64,000 nt of DNA, taken from contig NZ_CWGJ01000028.1 of the NCBI RefSeq assembly GCF_900000175.1, positions 1 to 64,000 of the forward strand, written 5' to 3'. The position numbers and the translations under genes were made by a program. Position 1 is the stretch's first letter; each line of letters starts with the position of its first letter. This DNA comes from Estrella lausannensis. GTDB taxonomy: Bacteria > Chlamydiota > Chlamydiia > Chlamydiales > Criblamydiaceae. A model generated the notes under the pieces. It was not told where the DNA came from. It made no database searches and was given only the letters and a program-made list of their open reading frames with translations. This document shows, in pieces, positions 33,054-41,938 of the stretch.

Positions 33054-34058
33054 ATGGAAGTCTATTTTCTATTCATCGCGTTGTCGATCATTGTGATCGT
33101 GCTTCTTAGTATTATGGGTAAATTCATCAGTTTGTGGTTCCAGGCGTTTGTTTCTGGCACACCTATCCAGCTTTTCAACATCATCGGTATGAGCCTGAGG
33201 AAAATCCCGCCCCGAGTGATCGTCAATGCGCGGATCAATGCCTACAAAGCCGGCCTTAAGCAGATTTCGGTAGAAGATCTGGAAACACACTTCCTGGCAG
33301 GAGGTCATGTCAAGGAAGTAGTCGACGCGATGATCGCGGCAGACAAAGCCAATATCGTGCTCGACTGGCGCCGTGCGACAGCAATCGATCTTGCCGGCAG
33401 GGATGTACGCGAAGCGATCAGGACATCTGTCAATCCCAGAGTCATCGACTGCCCCAGCCACGGCGGGTTCATCACCGGCGTTGCTAAAAACGGTATTCAG
33501 ATTAACGTAAGAGCAAGGGTTACAGTCAGAACAAACATCGCGCAGCTTGTCGGTGGTGCGACAGAAGAGACAATCATCGCACGGGTTGGCGAAGGTATTG
33601 TCGGAGCGATCGGCGGTTCAGACACCCATCTTCAGGTAATGGAGGCTCCTCAACGGATATCAAAGCTTGTGCTCGAAAAGGGGCTAGACTCTTCGACAGC
33701 GTTCATGATTCTCTCAATCGATATCGTCGAGATGGTGCTTGGCGAGAACGTGGGAGCTAAACTGAGGGCCGACCAAGCTGAATCCGATATGCGGGTCGCA
33801 AGGGCGGAGGCGGAGAAAAGGCGTGCTATGGCTGTTGCCGTCAAACAAGAAAACGAAGCTAAGGTCAAAGACATGGAGGCGAAACTTGTCGAGGCCCAGG
33901 CGGCGGTGCCTCTCTCGATGGCAAAAGCTTTTGAAAAGGGGAATCTGGGCATCATGGACTACCAGCGGATCCAGAATGTCCAGGCGGACACAGAGATGAG
34001 GAAATCACTTTCGAAGCCTGAGAAGGACGAGGGAATCCACCCGGAAGGAGGCAGGTAA
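33054..34058 (+). CDS. floA: Flotillin-like protein FloA
   Basis: The 334-residue protein has an N-terminal hydrophobic hairpin ([18 protein letters not shown]), then [23 protein letters not shown], which is diagnostic of the FloA/YqfA family. A long SPFH domain and a coiled-coil rich in A, E and K (about 235-290) follow. It scaffolds membrane microdomains. AGGAG precedes the ATG. Its neighbours are two NfeD proteins, the standard genetic context. Confidence 0.95.
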   Translation: MEVYFLFIALSIIVIVLLSIMGKFISLWFQAFVSGTPIQLFNIIGMSLRKIPPRVIVNARINAYKAGLKQISVEDLETHFLAGGHVKEVVDAMIAADKANIVLDWRRATAIDLAGRDVREAIRTSVNPRVIDCPSHGGFITGVAKNGIQINVRARVTVRTNIAQLVGGATEETIIARVGEGIVGAIGGSDTHLQVMEAPQRISKLVLEKGLDSSTAFMILSIDIVEMVLGENVGAKLRADQAESDMRVARAEAEKRRAMAVAVKQENEAKVKDMEAKLVEAQAAVPLSMAKAFEKGNLGIMDYQRIQNVQADTEMRKSLSKPEKDEGIHPEGGR

Positions 34059-34061
34059 TCC

Positions 34062-34619
34062 ATGCCAGCCAAGGGAAATCAGCCCATCAATCTTTCCGAC
34101 ATAATCGGTCTCGTCGTTGCTTTTTTAGCTTTTGTCTATATGGCATTGCGCCCTTTCATCGAAAAACGATTTGGAAAAGGGCGGCAGCAGGAGTTTGAAG
34201 AGGTTCCTGAAGACCATGCCCAAACGGAAGATGATGAGTGGGATGAAGATGATTTCGAAAGTGAACCCGCTGTGGCAAGAAGCACTCAACCTTCAAGGGA
34301 AACTTCCTTTCCCTCTCCCCCTAAAAAAAGGGAAAAGGATCGATTTCGGTTCCAGAGTACGATCGAGAAGAGGCGTCAGGTCAGCGCTGTGGAACAGCGA
34401 AAACTGCAGAGCACCGTTGCCGACAGGCGCCTCAAGGAGCTCGAAGCGAGTTTTGAAGAGGAGTTGACAGAGGAGGAGATCTACAATGCAAAAGATGTGT
34501 ATGAGCCCTCCCGCGCAGCTCTTTTGCTCAACGAGGCCAGTCTGAGAAGAGGGATTTTGCTCTCCGAGATTTTAGGGAAGCCAAAGGCGTTATATCACCA
34601 TGACGGAAGAGTATATTGA
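34062..34619 (+). CDS. Hypothetical membrane-anchored protein in the floA operon
   Basis: The 185-residue product has one N-terminal membrane helix (DIIGLVVAFLAFVYMALRP). An acidic linker (~45-75), a basic low-complexity stretch and a helical charged C-terminus follow. No family is recognised. It follows floA by three bases and overlaps the PLP-protein gene by 20 bases, so it belongs to the operon. A role as an adaptor for the microdomain is a guess from context only. Confidence 0.7.
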   Translation: MPAKGNQPINLSDIIGLVVAFLAFVYMALRPFIEKRFGKGRQQEFEEVPEDHAQTEDDEWDEDDFESEPAVARSTQPSRETSFPSPPKKREKDRFRFQSTIEKRRQVSAVEQRKLQSTVADRRLKELEASFEEELTEEEIYNAKDVYEPSRAALLLNEASLRRGILLSEILGKPKALYHHDGRVY

Positions 34620-35289
34620 CTATTGGCAGCTCCTTGCCTCGATTGATTCTATCGCCGCGCGTGAGGGTCGAAATGACGAGGTAAGGTTGATTGCCGTCTC
34701 GAAAAATCAGCCGGTAGAGAAACTTCTTGGCCTGTATAAGCAAGGATGCCGCTTGTTCGGCGAAAGTAAGGTGCAGGAGTGGGTCTCCAAAAAAGAGGCT
34801 CTTCCCAAAGACATTGAGTGGCATTTTATTGGTACGCTGCAAAAAAACAAAGTCAGGAAGGTGGTGGGGGAGGTGTCTCTCATTCATTCCATCGATTCGC
34901 TTGAGCTGGCTAAGAAAGTGGCGGAGGTCAGTGTTGAAAAGGGGGTGACTTCGCACATTCTCTTGGAGGTGAACACCTCAATGGAGGGAACCAAGCACGG
35001 CTTTACGGAAGAGGAAGTGATGGAAACCTATCCGCAGATGCAACTTCTTGAAGGAATCTCGGTAGACGGGCTCATGACAATAGGGCCTAACACAGAGGAT
35101 GAGGGGAAGATTCGAAGGGCATTTAAAAATCTACGAGAGATCAAAGAGAAGTTGGAGAAAGCCGGAAAGCGCCTTCCCCACCTATCCATGGGGATGTCTC
35201 ACGACTTTCAAATCGCTCTGGAAGAAGGTGCCACCCTTATCCGTGTCGGGACACTTCTTTTTGGGGAAAGAACCCAAAAGGGTGGCTAA
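34600..35289 (+). CDS. yggS: YggS-family PLP-binding protein (PLP homeostasis protein)
   Basis: A 229-residue single-domain PLP protein resembling the N-terminal barrel of alanine racemase. The PLP lysine is Lys35 in RLIAVSKNQ. FGESKVQEW, WHFIGTLQKNK, LLEVNTSMEGTKHGF and SMGMSHDFQIALEEG are family motifs. It buffers PLP and affects amino-acid balance. It is the last gene of the nfeD-floA operon; a short convergent gap separates it from the gene at 35303. Confidence 0.94.
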   Translation: MTEEYIDYWQLLASIDSIAAREGRNDEVRLIAVSKNQPVEKLLGLYKQGCRLFGESKVQEWVSKKEALPKDIEWHFIGTLQKNKVRKVVGEVSLIHSIDSLELAKKVAEVSVEKGVTSHILLEVNTSMEGTKHGFTEEEVMETYPQMQLLEGISVDGLMTIGPNTEDEGKIRRAFKNLREIKEKLEKAGKRLPHLSMGMSHDFQIALEEGATLIRVGTLLFGERTQKGG

Positions 35290-35302
35290 TCAAGACAAAT
35301 CC

Positions 35303-36511
35303 CTACTTTTTCTCGACTTTGATATGCGCTCCGTAAATTGAGAAGAATTCAAAGTGCCCTGACGTTTCATTTACGAGGTTTTTTGAAGAGAGTTGAGTAG
35401 CATGACTGTTATTTATTACATCACTGAGCATCTCTGTCAATAGCAAGGTACGATGCGGAATTTCCATCTTTTCAGCCAGTTCAGCTTCCTGGGGAACTTT
35501 CCTGTTCAAGGGCCGAATGAAGACGTGCAGTGGCTTGGCATGTTCGCTAGAAAGCGACAGCTCAAGGCACATTGTCGCGCTGTTTGTTGTTAAGCTCTCA
35601 AAGACATAATGACGTTCGCTTGGTATTGTGATTGCACAAGGGAAAATAAACTGAATCAGAGGGGTTTTTAAGTGATCTGACTGATACGTGGTGATGATGT
35701 ATTTGATCTTGTTAAGGTGCTGCAACATTGCGAGCGGCGGGTCGTGTCGCATGGCGTCTTCCCATGTTTCGTGAGAGGGAGTGTACTCATTTGTGCACTC
35801 TTTTAGATACTTCTCTCTTTTCTCGACGTAGCGTTTTGGGAACGAGGTATTGCCTTTGCTCGCCATTTCGTTTATATAGCGCATGAGCAGAGTGTTCGCC
35901 TTGCTTTCAGTGCTCTTCGCTTTTTTGCGGCCGCTGACACGGAAGAATTGCTGAGTTGAGCTGTCTTCGTCGGTCAGTTCTTTCAGCGAAATTGCCTTGC
36001 CGGTGATGGCACCGGTAGACCAAGAGTCACTATCTCCGACAATCTCAGTAGCTAAATTGAGATCCGATTCATGTTTCTTCTCTACTTTTTTACACCCGAG
36101 CGGCGTCGCAGTTTTTGCCGGACTGTTCGTTTCTGATTTTTTCAAATCATCCCAGGAAAAGGGTTTCTTGTCCTTTGGAGTCGTCACCGCTTCCTTTGGA
36201 GCCGTCGCCGCTGACTTGCATTTTCGAATTGGGCTTGGCTTATTGTGAGATTCGCTGAGCGTCGGGTACTCTTTCTCGTTCAGGTTTCTCTGACTGGAGG
36301 TGCTAGCAGCCCTCGCATTGCCCCGCATCGGCTGACTCGGTGGGACACTTGCATGGGAACCAAATAGGATGGTTTCTTTAGCTGGCTGAGCATCCTCGTT
36401 CTTCGGCCCTTTTTGGATATTCCAGGGATTGGACGAGATGCCAGCCGGGTTTTTGCTTTCATTCTGGCTGGGCTTTTGCAAGGGGCCATCAGCTGTTCTA
36501 GGGACGTACAT
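35303..36511 (-). CDS. Unknown protein with long disordered N-terminus
   Basis: A 402-residue protein. The first ~190 residues are rich in S, P, K, N and T with no hydrophobic segment. The C-terminal ~190 residues look folded (YIITTYQSDHLKTPLIQFIF, HVFIRPLNRKVPQEAEL) but match no family I know. AAAGG precedes the ATG. It is followed upstream on the same strand by another large unknown protein (36620-38992). The layout resembles type III effectors; that is only an inference. Confidence 0.6.
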   Translation of the reverse strand: MYVPRTADGPLQKPSQNESKNPAGISSNPWNIQKGPKNEDAQPAKETILFGSHASVPPSQPMRGNARAASTSSQRNLNEKEYPTLSESHNKPSPIRKCKSAATAPKEAVTTPKDKKPFSWDDLKKSETNSPAKTATPLGCKKVEKKHESDLNLATEIVGDSDSWSTGAITGKAISLKELTDEDSSTQQFFRVSGRKKAKSTESKANTLLMRYINEMASKGNTSFPKRYVEKREKYLKECTNEYTPSHETWEDAMRHDPPLAMLQHLNKIKYIITTYQSDHLKTPLIQFIFPCAITIPSERHYVFESLTTNSATMCLELSLSSEHAKPLHVFIRPLNRKVPQEAELAEKMEIPHRTLLLTEMLSDVINNSHATQLSSKNLVNETSGHFEFFSIYGAHIKVEKK

Positions 36512-36584
36512 ATTTACCTTTGGTTGTTATTATTGTCTAATATTAAGGCGATTATTAATTAACGGGTGGCTTCGATCTGCTATC

Positions 36585-36595
36585 CTTTCGGTATA
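36585..36595. repeat. Terminal fragment of the TATACCGAAAG family
   Basis: CTTTCGGTATA, the right-end sequence, lies alone between two minus-strand genes. The short length makes chance possible, but its intergenic position and exact match to the end support a relic. Confidence 0.35.
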
Positions 36596-36619
36596 ACAAT
36601 CCTCCGTCTTAGCACAGGA

Positions 36620-38992
36620 TTATTTTTTTTCTATTAAGCGCTTCTCTTTTTCTTCTTCCTGCTTGAGAATTCCATGCATCGTCCCTCTTTTTAGCTCGCG
36701 ATTATTGACAGGGACAATCAGGGATTCACCTCTCAACTTCAGCTTGAGGTGCGAGCCATTGATCGAAATGACTTTCCATCCCTTGTCTGTCAGGAACTTC
36801 ATGAGATCTTTCAGTTTTACAGACGTTGGCAGGTTATCCTCTGTTTGCGAGGAGGTGCTGGTCGTTTTAGGCGCCGAGGATGGCGCAGCTTCTGGCTTTA
36901 AATTCGGTTTGGCGGCTCTTGGAGGAGAAGTTTGATTTGCCTCTTCCCCCAGATTGCGTTCCAGTGATGCGATGTCAGAAGAGCCGGTTTCTTTGCTTGC
37001 TGTCTCCATGTCAGAGGCGACAGGTTGCGCGGTCTCTTTTGGCATTTTCAGCGGGACGTCAAAAATCCAGGGGATTTCATGACTATCTAGGCTCAGTTCA
37101 AGATGCCTATCGAGCTTTTTACACTGCCGCTTTTGCGGCTCCTTCCATTCCGTGGCCTTCAGGTATGACTCAACAAGCTCAAAAGAGGGGGCAAGAAGCA
37201 GAGAGACGTCGCACTTCAGCTGTTGCAGCAAGTCGTTTAAGAATGAAGCTTCTTTAGGAGAGATCGCCTCTTGAAGCACAAGTTTATTGTATTCGGAAGC
37301 CAAAGTCTTATTGAAGAGGAGCGATTTAGAGTGAAAATTTCGGAGAGCGCCAGCGAATGGCTCAAGAGCCATTCGAATTTTATACAGTCCTTGCCAATTC
37401 ATAAGATTTTCCGTGTCGAAAAATTTCTCAAGCTCTTCCAACACCTCCTTTGTCAAACTCTCTCTGAGTTGCCCATGGATAGACAGTACAGCATCGAGTT
37501 GGTGTTCAATGAGGGTGACCAGGGAAGTTTGGCCGATGTGGGCGTGGAGCTTTTCATTACAGATTTGAATGACGAGCTCTAAGAGCCTACGATCATTCTC
37601 CTCTCGAGCAGAGGTAACGTGATGCCAACAGCACGCCATTTTAGCGAGCACTTGCCCTTCTATGATCAGGGAGTAGCTATTTGAGATCTGGGTCGTGGCG
37701 CAGTTGTATATGGAAGCGTAGTTGTCGATCATCACGTTCCAGCACAAAAATCCATTCAGCAGCATGGCGGAGAATTCGGTTTGATTCTTCTCCCTAATGA
37801 TCGTTGCCTGGTTTTGCTCCATAAACTGACGATGCGTCAATTGCCCAGATAGGGCATTCATGTAGAATAAGCCCACCTGATCTTGCAATTTCAGCAGTTC
37901 GAGAATAGCTTCTTCCGTCTCTTTTAGCTGCCTATAGGTGTTGTGCGCATCTTTGAGAGAGAGAGTTGCAAGGTTAGCGGCATCGTTTACCAGAATTCTA
38001 TAGAGATTTTGATTAACGGTGAGGACGCTTGTAAACCCTCGCCTGCGCGCCTCTTCCACCACGCTTGCGATGCATTGGGCATAGGCCTTAAGTTCATTCT
38101 GAAAAGCTTCCTTAGGCTTTTTGGAACACACCATGAACTCTTTAAGTGCCGTAGGAGAAGAAAGGCAGAGGGTCTGGATCGATCCCGAGGGCATCATGGT
38201 TAATTCACGCAGAATAGAGAGGGTTGCCTGCATCTCATCGAAAAGCGTGCGGATGGGAGCTAAGAGATTGGTGGCCAGACGCTCTTTTTGTCTGATTGCG
38301 CTTAGGCGCTGGAGAAGGATATGCTTTGTCCTAGCCTCCGAGAATGCTTGATCGATCTCTTCCACCTGACAGATTAGATTGCTAAGGAGCGGTGGAATCT
38401 CTCTGAAGATAGACCTTTCTAGCATCAGTTGTTTCACGTTCTCGTTATCAGAGACAATTTGCAGGTGCAAATCGACCAGCAGTTCATAGAGATTAAAGTG
38501 AAAGGTGGGCACAACAATTTTTAGGGATCTGGAAAGGCTTTCAATCTTTAAATTTTCGTCCATCTGCTTTTGCAATTGTTCCATGCAGGTGAATAGATGG
38601 AAGACGACGCCTTCAAATAGACCAAGTTCTGTGGCGAGGAGGGAGTTGTTCCAGATGTATTGCAGTTTTTCGATAGCTTTTGCGCTAACACCGAGCGACT
38701 CTAGGCTTAAAGCAGGATTGTGGCTGGCTGCCGTTTTGGTTGTTTGACCTTTACGTGAGGCAACTGCTGAAACGGTAGATGCGTCCAATCCGTTGGACTG
38801 AGAAGAGGCGGTCGGAAGGGCGCTCCTGTTCACATTTCTGCGATGGCTTTTTTTGCTGCGGGCACTTTTGATGGCTGTTTCGACAAATGGTGTTTCCGGC
38901 TCCGGTTCAGCAGCTTGTCTGGGCAGGGGAGGGGTAGGTTCGAGGTGGAGGGAGTGGCTTAGTTTCTCGCGATCTCTGGAGCAGGGTTGCAT
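36620..38992 (-). CDS. Large helical protein with C-terminal HicA/YcfA-like domain
   Basis: A 790-residue protein. Residues 1-95 are disordered and basic, ~100-600 are almost entirely helical and leucine-rich, and ~640-715 is a low-complexity linker. The last ~70 residues match the HicA fold: VKLKDLMKFLTDKGWKVISI, NGSHLKLKL with the catalytic-type His748, LIVPVNNRELKRGTMHGILKQ. HicA toxins are ~60-80-residue dsRNA-binding-fold ribonucleases normally encoded next to HicB. Here the domain is a tail on a large protein and no hicB is adjacent. AGGA precedes the ATG. It may be an RNA-binding effector or a domesticated toxin; the function is unknown. Confidence 0.7.
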   Translation of the reverse strand: MQPCSRDREKLSHSLHLEPTPPLPRQAAEPEPETPFVETAIKSARSKKSHRRNVNRSALPTASSQSNGLDASTVSAVASRKGQTTKTAASHNPALSLESLGVSAKAIEKLQYIWNNSLLATELGLFEGVVFHLFTCMEQLQKQMDENLKIESLSRSLKIVVPTFHFNLYELLVDLHLQIVSDNENVKQLMLERSIFREIPPLLSNLICQVEEIDQAFSEARTKHILLQRLSAIRQKERLATNLLAPIRTLFDEMQATLSILRELTMMPSGSIQTLCLSSPTALKEFMVCSKKPKEAFQNELKAYAQCIASVVEEARRRGFTSVLTVNQNLYRILVNDAANLATLSLKDAHNTYRQLKETEEAILELLKLQDQVGLFYMNALSGQLTHRQFMEQNQATIIREKNQTEFSAMLLNGFLCWNVMIDNYASIYNCATTQISNSYSLIIEGQVLAKMACCWHHVTSAREENDRRLLELVIQICNEKLHAHIGQTSLVTLIEHQLDAVLSIHGQLRESLTKEVLEELEKFFDTENLMNWQGLYKIRMALEPFAGALRNFHSKSLLFNKTLASEYNKLVLQEAISPKEASFLNDLLQQLKCDVSLLLAPSFELVESYLKATEWKEPQKRQCKKLDRHLELSLDSHEIPWIFDVPLKMPKETAQPVASDMETASKETGSSDIASLERNLGEEANQTSPPRAAKPNLKPEAAPSSAPKTTSTSSQTEDNLPTSVKLKDLMKFLTDKGWKVISINGSHLKLKLRGESLIVPVNNRELKRGTMHGILKQEEEKEKRLIEKK

Positions 38993-39351
38993 GATTTCCT
39001 ATATTCCGCTTGTTTTTTCATAAAGAAGGGTAATATTGTTGTTACATGTTTAGTTAATTGCAATGTAAATATATTTTATCTAGCTTGATCATGTTAATAG
39101 TTTGTATTTGGATGTGTGATAGATGTGTTGTTTAGTTTGTGCCGAAAGTGCTTCGGAATTTGGCATGAAGGCTTTGAGAAAGAGTCGGGATTGAAAATTT
39201 ACACGTCACCTCATAGTTCCAATGTGGGGGCACTGACTTCTATCCGGATACATTTTCACTCCCATAACCTTCAATTGTGCGACAGGGTGAGTATATGCCG
39301 AATTTCGTAGATGTTTCGGCATGAAATTGAACGACATATCGGCTTTTATCA
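38993..39351. other. Intergenic region containing an eroded long element
   Basis: About 360 bases between divergent genes. Apart from the degenerate element at 39139-39325, there is AT-rich sequence near 39060-39110 and no supported gene. The short plus-strand frame over the element is spurious. Confidence 0.4.
39139..39325. repeat. Degenerate long copy of the TATACCGAAAG family
   Basis: GTGCCGAAAGTGCTTCGGAA (39139 on) matches a full-element left end. It is followed by GGCTTTGAGAAAG, CGGGATTGAAA and CGTCACCTCATA, which are the interior landmarks of the copy at 54307. The right half is poorly preserved, and ATGTTTCGGCATG near 39312-39324 may be the right end. Confidence 0.5.
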
Positions 39352-39381
39352 TTGACTTTTTTGTTGTTTATCCGGTAAAAT
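39352..39381 (+). promoter_or_regulatory. Sigma-70-type promoter for the DAACS transporter
   Basis: TTGACT (39352-39357) and TAAAAT (39376-39381) are 18 bases apart, 28 bases before the ATG at 39410. This is the best-looking promoter in the window. Confidence 0.6.
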
Positions 39382-39409
39382 AATTATTTATTTTTTATTC
39401 GGAACCGTT

Positions 39410-40639
39410 ATGTGCCAGGAACGTCACCAGTTCAATCAAAACATCCTCCTCGCGATAGGTCTCGTTGCCGGGCTTGCGGTCGGGTTTTCCGGGAACGCGC
39501 CGCTGATCGCTGTAGCGGACAATGTCTCTTATGTTTTTATTAGTCTGTTGAAACTGATCAGCTTACCGATTATTTTTCTGTCGATTGTTTCTACAGCAAC
39601 GGGCATGAGTAATATCCGAGAGCTTAAGCTGATGGGGCGGTTGGTTGGACAGTATACGGTCACAACGACAGTGATCGCGGCTTTGGTCGCGTTAGGTGCA
39701 TTTCTCATCGTTAATCCAGTCCATGCAGATGCTGCGGCCGGAGAAGTGGTGAACCTTGGGAATGCCAGCTATCTGACTTATCTGCTGAATGTGATTCCCT
39801 CCAATGCGGTCCAGCCTTTCTTAGAGAACAATGTAATCGGAGTGCTGCTTTTGGCCATTCTGCTTAGCCTTGCGACAATCAGCTTGCCTGAGGAAAATAG
39901 GACTGTTCTGCACACGTTTTTCAAAAGCCTTTTCATGGCCGTGATGAAGATCACCTCGTGGATCGTGAAGCTGATGCCCCTTGCCATCTTTGCTTTCATC
40001 GCTCTTTTTATCAGGGATATGCAACAGGGTCTCGAAGTTAAAAGCGTTGCCAAATACCTGCTGGTCGTTTTGGCGGCTAACTTCATCCAGGCAGGGATTG
40101 TGCTTCCGATGTTGCTCAAAGCTAAAGGTCTTTCACCGGTCAAGACATTTAAGGCGATGGCGCCGGCGCTTTCACTCGCCTTTTTCAGCAAATCCTCCAG
40201 CGCCGCTCTGCCGCTGGCTATCAGTTGCGCGCAGAACAACCTGAAACTTTCGCCGCGCGTAGCAGGCTTCTCGCTCCCGCTTTGCACAACCATCAATATG
40301 AATGCCTGCGCGGCTTTCATCTTGTCTACGGTTCTTTTTGTGTGCATGAGCAGCGGCATGCAGTTTTCGTGGGCCGAGCTGTTCGGGTGGGTTTTTGTTT
40401 CGACGATCGCCGCGATAGGGAATGCGGGAGTGCCGATGGGCTGCTTCTTCCTCTCGTCGGCTATTTTAGCTTCTATGAACGTCCCCTTGAATCTGTTGGG
40501 GGTGATTCTGCCTTTTTACTCTCTGATCGATATGCTGGAGAGCGCTATCAATGTCTGGTCGGACTCTTGTGTCACAGCAGTTGTTGACCACGACTTGCAG
40601 CGAAGAGAGGCCAATGAAGCAGTAGGTGCGCTGTCATAG
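39410..40639 (+). CDS. Dicarboxylate/amino-acid:cation symporter (DAACS family)
   Basis: A 409-residue membrane protein with about eight helices plus two re-entrant loops. Family features include PLIAVADNVSYVFISLLKLISLPIIF near the N-terminus, the serine-rich loop KSSSAALPLAI, LCTTINMNACAAF and NAGVPMGCFFLSS. Relatives take up glutamate, aspartate, serine or C4-dicarboxylates with Na+ or H+. The substrate cannot be fixed. It has its own promoter and lies upstream of the PDH operon. Confidence 0.9.
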   Translation: MCQERHQFNQNILLAIGLVAGLAVGFSGNAPLIAVADNVSYVFISLLKLISLPIIFLSIVSTATGMSNIRELKLMGRLVGQYTVTTTVIAALVALGAFLIVNPVHADAAAGEVVNLGNASYLTYLLNVIPSNAVQPFLENNVIGVLLLAILLSLATISLPEENRTVLHTFFKSLFMAVMKITSWIVKLMPLAIFAFIALFIRDMQQGLEVKSVAKYLLVVLAANFIQAGIVLPMLLKAKGLSPVKTFKAMAPALSLAFFSKSSSAALPLAISCAQNNLKLSPRVAGFSLPLCTTINMNACAAFILSTVLFVCMSSGMQFSWAELFGWVFVSTIAAIGNAGVPMGCFFLSSAILASMNVPLNLLGVILPFYSLIDMLESAINVWSDSCVTAVVDHDLQRREANEAVGALS

Positions 40640-40878
40640 GCGCTCACCGTCAATGAGTCATGCCTTAACTAAATTCAGTAGCAAAGCTTGTTGCTGTGGG
40701 TTGGCGGCAATTTCATAGTGCAGGCTCTTGGAAAGAGTGGTAAATCGGGGTAGATCGAAGACACCGGCTTTCTTTTTATCACTATTCGGTTTAATATGAT
40801 CTGGATGGGGGTTTCTCGCTCATCTTTATTTTTGAAAATAAGTAAGTTAAGATCCTTGTCCAAGGAATCAAATCTTTC

Positions 40879-41922
40879 ATGAAGGACTTTATGGCCAGGC
40901 AAACAGCGGGTAAAGCTTCAAAGCAAGAAGGTTCATCCTACGATAAAGAAGGATTGATCCGGGAGCTGGGTAAAGAGCGTCTTCTCAAGAATTTAAGACG
41001 CATGCTCCGGATCAGAAACTTCGAGGTTAGGGCCGAATCCGCTTATCAGCAAGGTTTTGTCGGAGGTTTTTTTCACTCCTACATCGGCCAGGAGGCCGTC
41101 CAGACAGCGGCAATCGATGTGATGGGTGAGAAAAACTGGTGGATCACTTCATACCGTTGTCACGCGCTTGCGCTCCTTTTGGGAGTGCACCCCAACGAGA
41201 TCATGGCCGAGCTCTATGGCCGATCGACGGGTAACGCTCAGGGCCGCGGCGGATCCATGCATCTTTACTCAGACCGACTTCTTGGCGGCTTCGGCATTGT
41301 CGGCGGCCAAGTTCCGGTGGCGACAGGGGCTGCTTTCACTATTAAATACAAGAATATCAAGGATGAAGTCGCGGTTTGCTTTCTTGGCGACGGCGCTGTG
41401 GCTCAAGGTGCATTTCACGAGTCACTGAACCTGGCCGCTCTATGGGACCTTCCCTGCATATATGTGATTGAAAACAATCAGTGGGGCATGGGCACAAAAG
41501 TTGATCGTGCTCTCAGTGTCAAGAGACTTGCCGAGGAGAAAGCACCTGGCTACGGTATGAACGGGTATACCTTTGACGGGATGGATTTTTTCACCTGTTA
41601 TGATGGATTCCGCAAGGTGCATCAAGAGGTGCTCAAGACATCTAAGCCTGTGCTTGTGGAAGTGCTCACAGAACGCTTTAAAGGGCATTCTGTCTCCGAT
41701 CCCGGACTCTACAGATCCAAGGATGAACTCAAAGCATGTATGGCTAAAGATCCGATAGCCCATTTCAAAGCAGATCTCGAGAGGGCCGGATATCTGGATG
41801 ACGCTCTTTACAAAGCGATCGACCATGAAGAGAAGGAAATTGTCCTCCAGGCAATGCAGTTTGCCGAAGAGAGTCCATGGCCTTCGCCCAGTGTTTTAGA
41901 AGAAGGCGTCTTCAAAGAGTAA
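40879..41922 (+). CDS. pdhA: Pyruvate dehydrogenase E1 component, alpha subunit
   Basis: A 347-residue E1 alpha of the heterotetrameric type. FHSYIGQEAVQTAA, GGSMHLYS, the thiamine-diphosphate motif GDGAVAQGAFHESLNLAALW...ENNQWGMG and the loop RFKGHSVSDPGLYRSKDE are seen. Two in-frame ATGs (40879 and 40891) are possible; AAGGA lies close before the second and 12 bases before the first. pdhB follows after 16 bases. It decarboxylates pyruvate and passes acetyl to the E2 lipoyl arm. Confidence 0.95.
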   Translation: MKDFMARQTAGKASKQEGSSYDKEGLIRELGKERLLKNLRRMLRIRNFEVRAESAYQQGFVGGFFHSYIGQEAVQTAAIDVMGEKNWWITSYRCHALALLLGVHPNEIMAELYGRSTGNAQGRGGSMHLYSDRLLGGFGIVGGQVPVATGAAFTIKYKNIKDEVAVCFLGDGAVAQGAFHESLNLAALWDLPCIYVIENNQWGMGTKVDRALSVKRLAEEKAPGYGMNGYTFDGMDFFTCYDGFRKVHQEVLKTSKPVLVEVLTERFKGHSVSDPGLYRSKDELKACMAKDPIAHFKADLERAGYLDDALYKAIDHEEKEIVLQAMQFAEESPWPSPSVLEEGVFKE

Positions 41923-41938
41923 GCAAGAGCGAAAGAGT

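Noticed and set aside
36599-36627. AATCCT...AGGATT hairpin followed by eight T on the plus strand
   Set aside because: No plus-strand transcript ends here; both neighbouring genes are on the minus strand, where the hairpin lacks a T-tail.
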